Shown: positions 9,991 to 18,921 of the stretch, piece after piece
Layout of the letters: every line of letters begins with the position of its first letter
Position numbering within the stretch: the stretch's first letter is position 1
Origin: Methanosarcina sp.
GTDB taxonomy: Archaea > Halobacteriota > Methanosarcinia > Methanosarcinales > Methanosarcinaceae
Assembly: GCA_003164755.1 (NCBI GenBank)
Contig: PLUB01000029.1
Coordinates: forward strand, 1-62,651
DNA: 62,651 nt
Direction of reading: 5' to 3'
Translations under genes and position numbers: made by a program
The notes under the pieces: model-generated
The model's database searches: none
Told to the model about the DNA's origin: nothing
What the model saw: only the letters and a program-made list of their open reading frames with translations

Positions 9991-11178
9991 TCAAGTCGTA
10001 TATTCAGCATTGATCCGGACATAGTTATAGCTCAGATCGCAGCCCCAGGCAATTGCATTCTCCTTTCCAGCATTAAGGTTAAGTGTAATGACGATTTCAT
10101 CATTTCCCATTATTCTCTTCAGAAGTGTTAGGTCAGAAGGCTCGAAAATCTCGCCAAATTTGACAAGCTCGATCTCTTCTTCTCCTCCTGAGAAAGAAAG
10201 AGAGATCTTCTCCTGCTCAAGTTCAGCACCTGAGTAACCTGCAGCAGCCACAACCCTGCCCCAGTTAGGATCCTTTCCAAAGATTGCGGACTTGACCAGG
10301 GGGGAACGAACAATTGCTTTTGCAGCAAGCTTGGCATCTTCATACTTTTTTGCTCCCACTACCCTAGCTTCAATAAGTTTCGTGGCACCTTCTCCATCCA
10401 TTGCTATTTTTTTTGCAAGATCCGTAAATAAATAAATTAAACTTTCCTGAAAATCATCGAGGCAACTCATGGAGGGCTTGATTCCTGACTTACAGGTAGA
10501 GGTAAAAAGTACCATATCATTAGTGCTTGTATCTCCATCCACCACAACCATATTGAAAGTTTTTTGTACGGCTATTTTGAGAGCCGCATCCAGAACATCT
10601 GCAGGTACTTTTGCATCTGTATAAGCAAAACACAGCATTGTTCCCATATTTGGCTCGATCATTCCTGAACCTTTAGCAATTGCACCTATTCTTATTCCAC
10701 AGTCTAGCTCAATAGCTGACTCTTTTATAGCTGTATCGGTTGTCATGATTGCCTTTGCAGCTGCCTTACTGCATTCAGGAGAATTACCAAGTCCGTTAAT
10801 TGCTTTTCGGAGATTTTTTCTAATTTCTGAGACATCAAGCCTTCTGCCAATTATTCCTGTTGAGGCTACAGCAACTGTCTCAACATCAATGTCAAGCTTT
10901 TCGGCAAGCATCGATGCCATTTCCATGGCATCAAGAAAGCCGTCATCACCTGTAAAGGCATTTGCGTTGCCACTATTTGCAATCACAGCCGAAAGCCAAT
11001 GCTTGGTATCAATTACTCCTTTACTCAGAATAACTGGGGCTGCAACCACTTTATTTTTTGTAAAGACACCTGCTGCAGGGCCTTCAGCAAGAATAACCAT
11101 AATTCCAGTTTTTCCGGTTTTGACTCCACTTGCAGATACCCCCTTTACAGCACATATTCCACCTTCTATTTGCTTCAT
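9991..11178 (-). CDS. argJ: Bifunctional ornithine acetyltransferase / N-acetylglutamate synthase
   Basis: 395 residues, full length for ArgJ. The enzyme transfers the acetyl group from N-acetylornithine to glutamate, recycling acetyl in arginine synthesis; some homologues also use acetyl-CoA. The autoprocessing site is visible in PNMGTMLCF, where Thr180 would become the N-terminal nucleophile of the beta chain (most homologues have Ala before this Thr; here it is Gly). GDTSTND in the beta chain and GKDPNWGR nearer the C-terminus are also family hallmarks. ATG is preceded by GGGAGA, 20 bases after the stop of the CBS-domain gene, so the two are probably co-transcribed. argC lies about 340 bp further upstream on the same strand. 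Confidence 0.95.
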   Translation of the reverse strand: MKQIEGGICAVKGVSASGVKTGKTGIMVILAEGPAAGVFTKNKVVAAPVILSKGVIDTKHWLSAVIANSGNANAFTGDDGFLDAMEMASMLAEKLDIDVETVAVASTGIIGRRLDVSEIRKNLRKAINGLGNSPECSKAAAKAIMTTDTAIKESAIELDCGIRIGAIAKGSGMIEPNMGTMLCFAYTDAKVPADVLDAALKIAVQKTFNMVVVDGDTSTNDMVLFTSTCKSGIKPSMSCLDDFQESLIYLFTDLAKKIAMDGEGATKLIEARVVGAKKYEDAKLAAKAIVRSPLVKSAIFGKDPNWGRVVAAAGYSGAELEQEKISLSFSGGEEEIELVKFGEIFEPSDLTLLKRIMGNDEIVITLNLNAGKENAIAWGCDLSYNYVRINAEYTT

Positions 11179-11197
11179 GAAAGATTCTCCCTATCTA

Positions 11198-11662
11198 TCA
11201 GAGTTTTGCAAGACCTTCGATGATATCTCCGCGAGTAATAATTCCTACCACGTGATTGTTTTCAGTTATAGGCAACCTGTTAATTTTGTGCCTGACCATA
11301 TGTTCAGAAGCTTCTTCCACTGATGCCTCGGGAGAGATCGTGTGCACATTCTTAGTCATTATCTCTTCTACCCTTATAGAACCAACATCTGAAAGCATCT
11401 TTTTTGTATCATCCCAACTGAGAAGTTCCCTGATAGGAACCTCTATAACTTCAAAAGGACTTGGAAGCCATAGCTCTCCTTTTTCTGGGATTATCAGCAG
11501 TTTAAGCAGGTCACCTTCACTTATGATTCCTACAAGCTCATCGTTTTCTAGGACAGGAGCCCCGCTAATATTGTTTTCTCTCAAGATTTTTGCAGTTTCC
11601 CGGACTGTATTGTCAGGCTTACAGAAGACAACGTTAGGATTCATTATATCTTTTACCTTCAT
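11198..11662 (-). CDS. CBS-domain pair protein
   Basis: 154 residues made of two CBS motifs and little else. The first is VKDIMNPNVVFCKPDNTV...NNISGAPVLENDELVGIISEGDLL; the second is VEEIMTKNVHTISPEASV...INRLPITENNHVVGIITRGDII. Such pairs form a Bateman module that binds adenine nucleotides, S-adenosylmethionine or similar ligands. No catalytic domain is attached. Its position directly before argJ suggests, but does not prove, a role in sensing energy or nitrogen state for arginine synthesis; CBS-pair proteins sit next to biosynthetic genes in many archaea. The ATG follows AAGAGGT. Confidence 0.9.
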   Translation of the reverse strand: MKVKDIMNPNVVFCKPDNTVRETAKILRENNISGAPVLENDELVGIISEGDLLKLLIIPEKGELWLPSPFEVIEVPIRELLSWDDTKKMLSDVGSIRVEEIMTKNVHTISPEASVEEASEHMVRHKINRLPITENNHVVGIITRGDIIEGLAKL

Positions 11663-12002
11663 CTAAATACCTCTTGAGACAAATTCTATTCCTTACTTTA
11701 GTAAGTTACTAGTTATATGTTCTCGCTTACTTTTCGGCTTGTAAGTTTTTTTCTCTATACTAGTATCTGAAAAAGTGAGGTTTTGGATGTTCAGATAAAT
11801 GGGTTAGTTAGAACAGAAAAGAACACTCCTGAGTTTTTATGAGACTGAAGAGAATTTTGATGAATCTTTAATTTTCACGAGTCATTCAGATACAATTTAT
11901 AAGCATATGAGAAAATCCAGTGGTTTATAAAATTTCTCTTAAAAGATTATTATGCTCTCAATTTCCAGTAACTTGCTCCTGAACCAGTTTTAGGTCAAGT
12001 GT
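11663..12002. other. Intergenic region holding a family A element
   Basis: Apart from the family A copy at 11848-11938, and T-rich sequence that could end argC transcription, nothing is recognisable. Confidence 0.5.
11848..11938 (-). repeat. Family A dispersed element, copy 3
   Basis: Reverse orientation. AGAGAATTTTGATGAATC at one end and GGTTTATAAAATTTCTCT at the other form imperfect inverted ends around ATTTTCACGAGTCATT. Confidence 0.7.
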
Positions 12003-13016
12003 TTACGGAGCGGCCGCAGGCAACCAAAGTCCACGCTTTTCGTCCAGCCCGAACATTAGATTCATGTTCTGGATTGCCTGTCCTGATGCACCTTTTACCA
12101 GGTTATCAATTGCGGATAACACTATAACCCTGTTGTTCTCCTTATCAACTTCAAAGCCTATATCGCAGAAGTTAGAACCCCGTACTGCGGTAAGGGAGGG
12201 GAAGCCAGAGGGGAACCTAATAAAAGGTTTATCCCTATAAAATTCTTCATAAATTGCCTTTAAGTAGTCTGTTGAGAGAAGCTCATTTGTGAAGAAATGA
12301 CCAGTTGTAAAGATGCCCCTAATAGAAGGAATCACATGTGGAGTAAAATTGATATTTAAAAGTTTTCGGTCCAGCCTATTTAGTTCCTGAAGTATTTCAG
12401 CCCTGTGTCTGTGGGTTGTGAGCTTATAAGCAGTGATATTTTCTGCAAGGTTCGGATAGTGGGAAACCTCTGTCGGTGAGATGCCAGCCCCTGAAATCCC
12501 TGTTTTGGAATCAAATACTGCAATATCAATAAGTTCAGCTGCAGCTAGTGGAGCTGCAGCAAGTATTGCTCCTGTAGGGAAACACCCAGGGTTTGCCACA
12601 AGATCCTCTTCTGCAGCTTCAGCATGAAGCTCTACGAGCCCATATACTGCTTTCCTCGGGTCACGGTGTGTAGTTTCGTAAATTTTTTCAAAGATTGAAG
12701 TTTCAAGTCTGTAGTCTGCGCTAAGATCAACGACCTTTGTGCCACCGTCAAGCAACTCAGGAACATAGCTCATTGCAGATCCATGCGGTACTGCTAAAAA
12801 AACAACGTCACAACGTTCCCTGATATTTCCAGAATTCGGATTTTCATATATGAGGTCCAGAAAACCTTCCAGATGCCGGTGAGTGCTTGTTATGGGCTTC
12901 CCTTCAAGACTTCTAGAAGTTGCCAACTCCACCTTAACATTGGGATGATTCACTAGCAAGCGCAGGAGTTCTCCTCCTGTATATCCTGACGCTCCTATTA
13001 TTCCAGCCTTGATCAT
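12003..13016 (-). CDS. argC: N-acetyl-gamma-glutamyl-phosphate reductase
   Basis: 337 residues. It reduces N-acetylglutamyl phosphate to the semialdehyde with NADPH, the third step of arginine synthesis. GIIGASGYTGGELLRLL at 5-21 is the nucleotide-binding loop, and ANPGCFPTG contains the catalytic Cys145. Conserved GISGAGISPTE and HPNV-type dimer elements are present. Length fits the type 1 ArgC family. It points the same way as the CBS gene and argJ but is separated from them by 340 bp with a mobile element, so it is probably its own transcript. An AT-rich stretch with TTATATAGG lies 20-30 bases before the ATG. Confidence 0.95.
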   Translation of the reverse strand: MIKAGIIGASGYTGGELLRLLVNHPNVKVELATSRSLEGKPITSTHRHLEGFLDLIYENPNSGNIRERCDVVFLAVPHGSAMSYVPELLDGGTKVVDLSADYRLETSIFEKIYETTHRDPRKAVYGLVELHAEAAEEDLVANPGCFPTGAILAAAPLAAAELIDIAVFDSKTGISGAGISPTEVSHYPNLAENITAYKLTTHRHRAEILQELNRLDRKLLNINFTPHVIPSIRGIFTTGHFFTNELLSTDYLKAIYEEFYRDKPFIRFPSGFPSLTAVRGSNFCDIGFEVDKENNRVIVLSAIDNLVKGASGQAIQNMNLMFGLDEKRGLWLPAAAP

Positions 13017-13077
13017 AAACTATTCACTGCCTATATAATATCAATACAATATAATTAAACTTGTTATCTAAAAATAA

Positions 13078-13134
13078 ATATGAAATTCTTCGAATACCAG
13101 GTTCAAATAAATGAAAGTACACTTCATTTTTATT
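13078..13134 (+). repeat. Family D repeat, copy 1
   Basis: ATGAAATTCTTCGAATA followed by CAAATAAATGAAAGTAC recurs at 38855-38905 with few differences. Only these two copies were noticed. Confidence 0.55.
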
Positions 13135-13249
13135 TTTTTAATATTATAACCACCGTTATTTCAGGAAGTAGGTTTGTCCCAATTTTGGTCTTATGTTAGG
13201 CTTCACAGCAAACTTGTACAAAAAGAACAAATTTAAAAAATGAAGTCTA

Positions 13250-14000
13250 TGCTATTCTTCCTTAGTAAATGTTTCATATCGTGAAGTCTTGACAGATATT
13301 TTTGGCAAAGACATTGTATCATTTCTATCAGGAATTTCATTCGGTAAAGCAGTCGATCGAATAGTATAAAATCTTTCTCCAAATGGTCGAATAAAGGTAT
13401 TCTGTTTAAATAGAATCTTGACAAAGAAATATCTTAAAGTGCTGTCTTCAGATTCAGAAATGTCTGAATCTTATAAAACATTCGTCGATGAAACCAAAAC
13501 TTTGTAGAGGTAAATTTTCAACTATTTTTATGGGAAGCACAAAATGAAATGAAAATTTTAATGTAGTTTTCAAGTATTGAGAAGTAATGTAACAACTCTA
13601 ATTGTTGAAATAAGCACATTTAAGAGTTTTCCTGTAGTAGATCTGTTTTTTCATGGCCTTGAGTTGTTCAAAATGTCACCAATCAGCTGATAAATTTTAC
13701 AATGCTGGGATCACAAAAGAAGGATCAAAGGTAGCAAAGTGGATTTCAATAGAGATTATCAGCAGCAAGAACGAAAAATAGTATTTTAAGTGAGTTTTTT
13801 AACCAGAAGAAGAAATCAATTGCAAATGAAAAGGCAATTATTGCTCTAGCAAGGGAAATTGCCACAACAATATGGAATTTTATTGCAAACAGTGAGATGT
13901 AAATAAATGAAACAGAATACAGAATAGGGAAAAATTCAAAAAAAGAAAGTTTTTAAGACTGAAAAGCTATCGTTTGTAGAACATATCTAAATAATTAATT
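13250..14000 (+). mobile_element. Decayed IS110/IS1111-type transposase
   Basis: Plus-strand segments in shifting frames read as the middle and C-terminus of an IS110-family transposase: SYREVLTDIFGKDIVSFL with GKAVDRI (near 13270-13370), then YNAGITKEGSKVAKWISIEI (near 13700-13760), the conserved glycine/serine region of the second domain, and KAIIALAREIATTIWNFI (near 13835-13890), the family's C-terminal helix. There are several stops, and the N-terminal DEDD catalytic part is not recognisable. Confidence 0.72.
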
Positions 14001-14186
14001 AAATAAACATAGTTATAAAAAAAGGGCTGGAGAAGTACTTTTGGAAGATAACCTCATGTACTTTCATGCCAAATATAATCAAGATGACTCAAGCAAAAAG
14101 AGTTCGAAAAAATAAAAATAAGGATTGCTCCTAATTCATAGTCATTATTTTTTGATTAGAACATATATTTCAAGGTGGTTTATTAA

Positions 14187-15656
14187 GTGGATGTACAAGA
14201 ATGGGAACAGCGTCATAAAGAAGCTTTTTCTAATGTGAAAGAAACAATTCCTTATCTGGAAGGGATGTTTGTAGCTTATAATAGCAATATCGACTTTATC
14301 AAACACCTTACTGAAGAAGATCTTTCCAGGCTGATCGGAGTTTTTAAAGAGACTGAAATTATTGAAAGGATTGAAACATATCCTAGGGAAATAAAAGACC
14401 CTTTAGATTTCATGGCACGCTTGCTCATGTCCATGCGAGAAGGGAAAGCTGCCGAAATACCTACTCATAACTCAGATATCCACGAATGGCTGAAGGAGCA
14501 TCTGGGTTTTGACTATGCTGGAATGGGAGGCCAAGCTGGGATAATTTCAAATCTTCTTTCTTCCTTGGAGCTGAAAAAAGTGGTGGCATATATTCCCTGG
14601 CTTTCTCAAGAGCAAGCAGAATACTTTGTAGATACTGACAATCTCTTTCACCCAACGGTAGAAAATGGAAAAGTCTTTTTAAAGCACCCACGAGAAGCCT
14701 TCAAATCTAACATTGGGTCAAAAGTCAACTGGATACTTGAGTACTCCAACAATCTTAAAGTAAGCTGTGATGGAAGAGACTTCAATGTGCCTAGAGATAA
14801 CCGCTTGATTATTTCCTCTCGGCCCAAATGGCTCCGCCTGGATGTGGACAAAGAAGTATACGAACAGCTTGATTCCATTTTCCCGATTGATGGGGCAATA
14901 CTTTCAGGTTATCAAATGATAAAGGAGGAGTATGAGGACGGGTCTACATATAAAAATTATGTCGCAAGTTCTGTCCAGGTTATTGAAAAACTGAAATCCT
15001 TAAACCCTGAACTCCGTATCCATGTAGAACTCACATCTATCCAGAACAGGGTGATAAGAAAGGCTATTCTAACAGAGATTGTTGCCAAACACGTTCATTC
15101 CCTAGGCCTTGATACTGTTGAGGTAGCAAATGCTTTGAATGTGCTTGGCCATGAAGAACTTTCTTATTCAGTTATCATGAAACAGGAATATGGGATAGCA
15201 TCTCTTTACCAGGGGGCTGTCCAACTTTTAAAGGACCTATCGCTTGAAAGAGTACATGTACATTCCCTTGGATTTTATATATGTATATTAGTGAAAGGTC
15301 ACCCTCTTACGCTTAAAGAACATAGGGACTCTCTTCTATTTTCCTCAATCTTGGCAGCTGCTAAGGCTATCAGGGGAAATATTGGAAACTTTATGGAGGC
15401 AGAGATTGGATTGGATGTTCCGATTTCAAGTGATGGAATCGAAGATCTGGAAAACTTCAAACTTTATTGCGTGGGCCGAAAGCTATGCAGTCTGGAAGAA
15501 TCTGAGTATGGATATCTCTACGGTCCAGATCATGATGCTGTCATTATTCCTACCAAGGTCTTTGACAAGCCGAAGGCGACAGTAGGAATAGGGGATACAA
15601 TTTCGGCAGGAGCTTTTGCTGCCATGCTTGCAAAATTAAAGCAAAAAAGATCATAA
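14187..15656 (+). CDS. ADP-dependent phosphofructokinase/glucokinase family enzyme
   Basis: 489 residues, right size for archaeal ADP-dependent sugar kinases. These phosphorylate fructose 6-phosphate or glucose using ADP, giving AMP, in the modified Embden-Meyerhof pathway. Visible elements are the sugar-site segment AYNSNIDFI near residue 30, the GMGGQAGIISNLL stretch, HVELTS near 280, and the C-terminal GIGDTISAGAF with catalytic Asp470. In methanogens this family is most often a phosphofructokinase, sometimes bifunctional; substrate cannot be decided by eye. GTG start preceded by AGGTGG nine bases upstream. A second, more divergent family member follows 61 bp downstream, so the two are probably one operon. 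Confidence 0.9.
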   Translation: MDVQEWEQRHKEAFSNVKETIPYLEGMFVAYNSNIDFIKHLTEEDLSRLIGVFKETEIIERIETYPREIKDPLDFMARLLMSMREGKAAEIPTHNSDIHEWLKEHLGFDYAGMGGQAGIISNLLSSLELKKVVAYIPWLSQEQAEYFVDTDNLFHPTVENGKVFLKHPREAFKSNIGSKVNWILEYSNNLKVSCDGRDFNVPRDNRLIISSRPKWLRLDVDKEVYEQLDSIFPIDGAILSGYQMIKEEYEDGSTYKNYVASSVQVIEKLKSLNPELRIHVELTSIQNRVIRKAILTEIVAKHVHSLGLDTVEVANALNVLGHEELSYSVIMKQEYGIASLYQGAVQLLKDLSLERVHVHSLGFYICILVKGHPLTLKEHRDSLLFSSILAAAKAIRGNIGNFMEAEIGLDVPISSDGIEDLENFKLYCVGRKLCSLEESEYGYLYGPDHDAVIIPTKVFDKPKATVGIGDTISAGAFAAMLAKLKQKRS

Positions 15657-15717
15657 ATCTTCAATCTGTTTAAGATGTGAGATATTAATGTTGTGGAAAT
15701 TAAAATGGAATGGTTAA

Positions 15718-17178
15718 ATGAAAATACTTTGTGGATACAATGTCAACGTAGACTCCGTATATAGGATAAGTGGAGCCGAAATTTCGGAACTACTGGAAAA
15801 TCTCGAAATGACTGAGATCCTTGAAAAAATAGACAAACCTCCTGGGAAAATATTTTCAAAATCGGATTTTGTAGCCGGGCTTGCCTATTGTATGAAAAAT
15901 GGATGTGGAGGTGAGTGGCTCATTTTTGAGCAAGCTGTTTTTGAGTTTCTTAAAACCCGTTATTTTGAAAAATCCATTCTTAAAATGGGTGGTAATGCTG
16001 GAATAATGGCAAATACCCTCTCCCAGCTCGGAGCTTCGAGGGTAATTCCGAATGTCGTTGTACCCTCAAGAATCCAACTTTCTTTGTTTTCAAAAAAATC
16101 AATTTATTTTCCCCACTCTCCCTTGCAGAGAAAGAACAATTCAGGAGCTGAATCCGAAGGAGATATGGAAATTGTTTCCAGCGATCAGGATGCTATTCAT
16201 TTCGTGTTTGATTTTTCAGAAGGGGATACTTTTTCCCTATATGGAACACAGATCAGAGTTCCAAGGGAAAATCGTTTCATAGCAACCTATGACCATTTAA
16301 ACGTCAGGGTCTTTGTCAATCCTGCATTTGAGAAATATGCCCTTGGACACGCTTGCGAGATTGATGGTGCACTTATATCAGGTTTTCATCTCCTCCTTGA
16401 GACCTATTCTGATGGCAGCAGCTACAAAACGATTTTTGAAAATACTCTATGTAATATTAGATGCTGGAAGGCCTTAAATTATAAACTTCGGGTTTCCCTT
16501 GAGTTCGGACACTTTACAAGCAAAGATATCGCAAATTCGGTTTTCTTGGAGTTTGCATCTATTTGCGATAGTATTGGAATGAACGAAGATGAACTTGCGA
16601 TGCTCCGCCATTTGCACGGAGTCCCTGAGAAAGAACTTTTGCACATGGAGGCAGAAGCTGTGGGAAATGCGACATTTGAGCTGGCTTCGCAGTACGGGCT
16701 TAAAAAACTTATAATCCACACAAGGGAATTTGTGTTGACCGCATTTAAACAGAATTCTGAACCGAATTTGAAATCTATCCCAGAAAGATCTGTAAATTTT
16801 CAGGTTTCAGGAAAATTGATAGATTTCGAAAGTTTAAGCCTACAAAAAATGGCTAGACAAAAAATTGAAACCTTGATGTTTGGAGTAAGCTGTGCAGGAG
16901 TATATGCAAATTCAGGAAGGCTTGAAGGAAGGACATTTGTGTACGAGGAAGCTTCAAAACTTCGAGAAAGCACTATTGGGAGAGAACAACTTGATATTTT
17001 CCTTAAAGCCTTCGAAGGACAGGCTTTTGATAAGGGAGCTTATGCATTTAAGGGAGAGTATATTCTCTGCATGCTTCCTACACTGCTTTCTAAATATCCA
17101 GTAACTACTGTAGGACTTGGGGATACATTCACGGCGGGGATCTTTTTGAGGGAGCTGGAGCTGGATGTTCAGGCTTAA
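15718..17178 (+). CDS. Second, divergent ADP-dependent sugar kinase paralogue
   Basis: 486 residues, clearly homologous to the preceding gene along its length: GYNVNVDSVY at the start, MGGNAGIMANTLSQLG near 87, DGALISGFHLL, and the C-terminal GLGDTFTAGIF with catalytic Asp469. It differs where the upstream enzyme has HVELTS: here the aligned segment is SLEFGHF, so the usual HxE signature lacks its His, and the N-terminal segment before the sugar site is shorter. This points to a different substrate or a regulatory role. It overlaps the start of the DNA glycosylase gene by 14 bases, implying co-transcription and possibly translational coupling. Confidence 0.85.
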   Translation: MKILCGYNVNVDSVYRISGAEISELLENLEMTEILEKIDKPPGKIFSKSDFVAGLAYCMKNGCGGEWLIFEQAVFEFLKTRYFEKSILKMGGNAGIMANTLSQLGASRVIPNVVVPSRIQLSLFSKKSIYFPHSPLQRKNNSGAESEGDMEIVSSDQDAIHFVFDFSEGDTFSLYGTQIRVPRENRFIATYDHLNVRVFVNPAFEKYALGHACEIDGALISGFHLLLETYSDGSSYKTIFENTLCNIRCWKALNYKLRVSLEFGHFTSKDIANSVFLEFASICDSIGMNEDELAMLRHLHGVPEKELLHMEAEAVGNATFELASQYGLKKLIIHTREFVLTAFKQNSEPNLKSIPERSVNFQVSGKLIDFESLSLQKMARQKIETLMFGVSCAGVYANSGRLEGRTFVYEEASKLRESTIGREQLDIFLKAFEGQAFDKGAYAFKGEYILCMLPTLLSKYPVTTVGLGDTFTAGIFLRELELDVQA

Positions 17179-18010
17179 GCCTAAAATTTTTGATCTGAGC
17201 TATACTCTTGACTGCGGACAGGTTTTTCGCTGGGAACGAGATGGAGATTGGTGGACAGGAGTTTTGGGAGACCATGTTGTTAGGATTTCTCAGGACGATG
17301 GAAAACTGATTGTCGATTCAAAACTTTCTCCTAAATTTGTTGTAAATTATTTCCGTCTCAGCGACGACCTACTTTCAATATATAAAAGCATAGATAAGGA
17401 CCTTCTGATAAACGAGGCAATCATGAAATACAGAGGATTGAGATTGATCAGGCAGGATCCCTGGGAATGCTTGATTTCTTATATGCTTGCTACAGCTTCA
17501 AACATTCCTATGATCCAGAAAAGGATTAATCTACTTAGCTACTTCTTCGGGCAGGAAATCGAAGAAGGATACTTCAGTTTTCCAGATCCACAAACCCTTG
17601 CAAATGCTGACCTTTCTGTGCTTAGTAAATGTAAACTGGGTTTCAGAACCGAGCGCATTAAAGATGCAGCTCGAGAAGTGTGTTCAGGAGAGCTTGATCT
17701 AGATGGCCTTTCTCGTCTAGAATACAAGTATAGTAGAGATCGCCTTATGAGGCTTCAAGGTATAGGGGAAAAAGTAGCTGACTGTGTTCTTCTATTTGGT
17801 TTCGAGGAAATGGAAAGCTTTCCGGTAGATACTCATATCAGGCAGATAATCCAGCAGTATCACATATACAACAAATTCTTTAAGAATTACTCTAGCCTGA
17901 GCAAAATGGGAGATTGGGGTCGGGAATACTTTGGACCATATTGTGGATATGCTCAGCAGTACCTCTTTTACCATAAAAGACAATTTATAAGGAAATCTGT
18001 TTATTTTTAA
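17165..18010 (+). CDS. ogg: 8-oxoguanine DNA glycosylase/AP lyase, Ogg1-type
   Basis: 281 residues. It excises 8-oxoguanine from DNA and nicks the abasic site. The N-terminal domain starts FDLSYTLDCGQVFRW, like eukaryotic Ogg1. The helix-hairpin-helix is LQGIGEKVADCVLLFGF, with Schiff-base Lys203, followed by FPVDTH with catalytic Asp222. This is the Ogg1 form rather than the shorter archaeal Ogg2 or AGOG. The ATG overlaps the kinase gene upstream by 14 bases. The stop is followed by a T-rich stretch. The link between a sugar kinase and a base-excision enzyme is unexplained; it may be only an operon of convenience. Confidence 0.92.
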   Translation: MFRLKPKIFDLSYTLDCGQVFRWERDGDWWTGVLGDHVVRISQDDGKLIVDSKLSPKFVVNYFRLSDDLLSIYKSIDKDLLINEAIMKYRGLRLIRQDPWECLISYMLATASNIPMIQKRINLLSYFFGQEIEEGYFSFPDPQTLANADLSVLSKCKLGFRTERIKDAAREVCSGELDLDGLSRLEYKYSRDRLMRLQGIGEKVADCVLLFGFEEMESFPVDTHIRQIIQQYHIYNKFFKNYSSLSKMGDWGREYFGPYCGYAQQYLFYHKRQFIRKSVYF

Positions 18011-18226
18011 GGCTTGTATATTATCATATAGATTAATCTATTTCTTTCTTTCATCTTTAACAGTCAATCTGCTTTCAAATAATTAAAGTGGCAAAAATAG
18101 GAATCAAAGATTCACTAAAAAGGATTTAGCTTACATCCATAAATACATAGTAATATTATTGGTTTCATTTTATCTATTGGATATGATAAAATATATGCTA
18201 TATATTTAAAATAGAACGAGGAGAAA

Positions 18227-18700
18227 GTGATACCCAAATGTTTTAAAAATTGTTTGAATTTTGTTACGATAATAATTCTGATTATGAGTATGATTCCAGG
18301 AGCTATTACTCTTCCTGGAAACAATAATATGCATATAATGGACTCAAATCCTGCTTCGATCACTGAATTATATGTTGGAACTCTCCATGAAACGCCAAAT
18401 CAAGAATATGCTAAAATTACAAATAATGGAAATTAAGCAGTAAATATGAAAGTTTGGAAGATCAAAGACGAAAGTGAAAAGCACACCTACATTTTCTCGG
18501 ATTACATATTGAAGCCTAGAGCCACGGTAAATCTGAGGAGTGGGAGTTGTACAAACACCGCAGATACATTATATTGGAATGAGCACTCATTTATTGGAAT
18601 AACAGTGGAGATACAGCATATTTATACAATGCTCAAAGAAAATTAGTTGTTAAGGAAATTGGCCATGGTCCATTAGTGAAATCAAAAATTTTAATTTTAT
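18227..18700 (+). pseudogene. Secreted lamin-tail-domain protein, broken by TAA and a frameshift
   Basis: The start encodes a signal peptide (FVTIIILIMSMIPGAIT). After EYAKITNNGN the frame hits TAA (18434-18436) and continues with AVNMKVWKIKDE, SDYILKPRATVNLRSG and TLYWNEHSF, the core strands of a lamin-tail domain. Near 18590 the frame shifts, and the end reads YWNNSGDTAYLYNAQ then KLVVKE, again typical of this domain. Such domains are often attached to secreted nucleases or surface proteins. With one nonsense and one frameshift this is a pseudogene, although the N-terminal 69 codons could still make a secreted peptide. Confidence 0.75.
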
Positions 18701-18921
18701 GTTTTTTGATAATGCTCGGATAAACTGAAGTTACAAGAATTGCAACAATGGCTTTTTAGGGCATTAGCTACAAAATATCCAAGTTTTGCCATGATTACAA
18801 CTTTTTATTATAAAATAGCATTATTTCAAAACATGGAAATAGGTTTTAACTATAAACCTATACAAAAATTATTAAGCAACTGATTTTTTACAGTTTTGTT
18901 TTCATAATTTTTATTGTGAAT

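Larger units (their letters stand above)
13017..14186. other. Intergenic region dominated by a decayed transposase
   Basis: 13078-13134 repeats at 38855-38905 (family D). 13250-14000 is an IS110-type remnant. The last 180 bp hold the AT-rich promoter area of the ADP-dependent kinase gene. Confidence 0.55.

Noticed and set aside
13233..13424. 63-codon minus-strand ORF
   Set aside because: It is antisense to a segment that reads as IS110 transposase on the plus strand.
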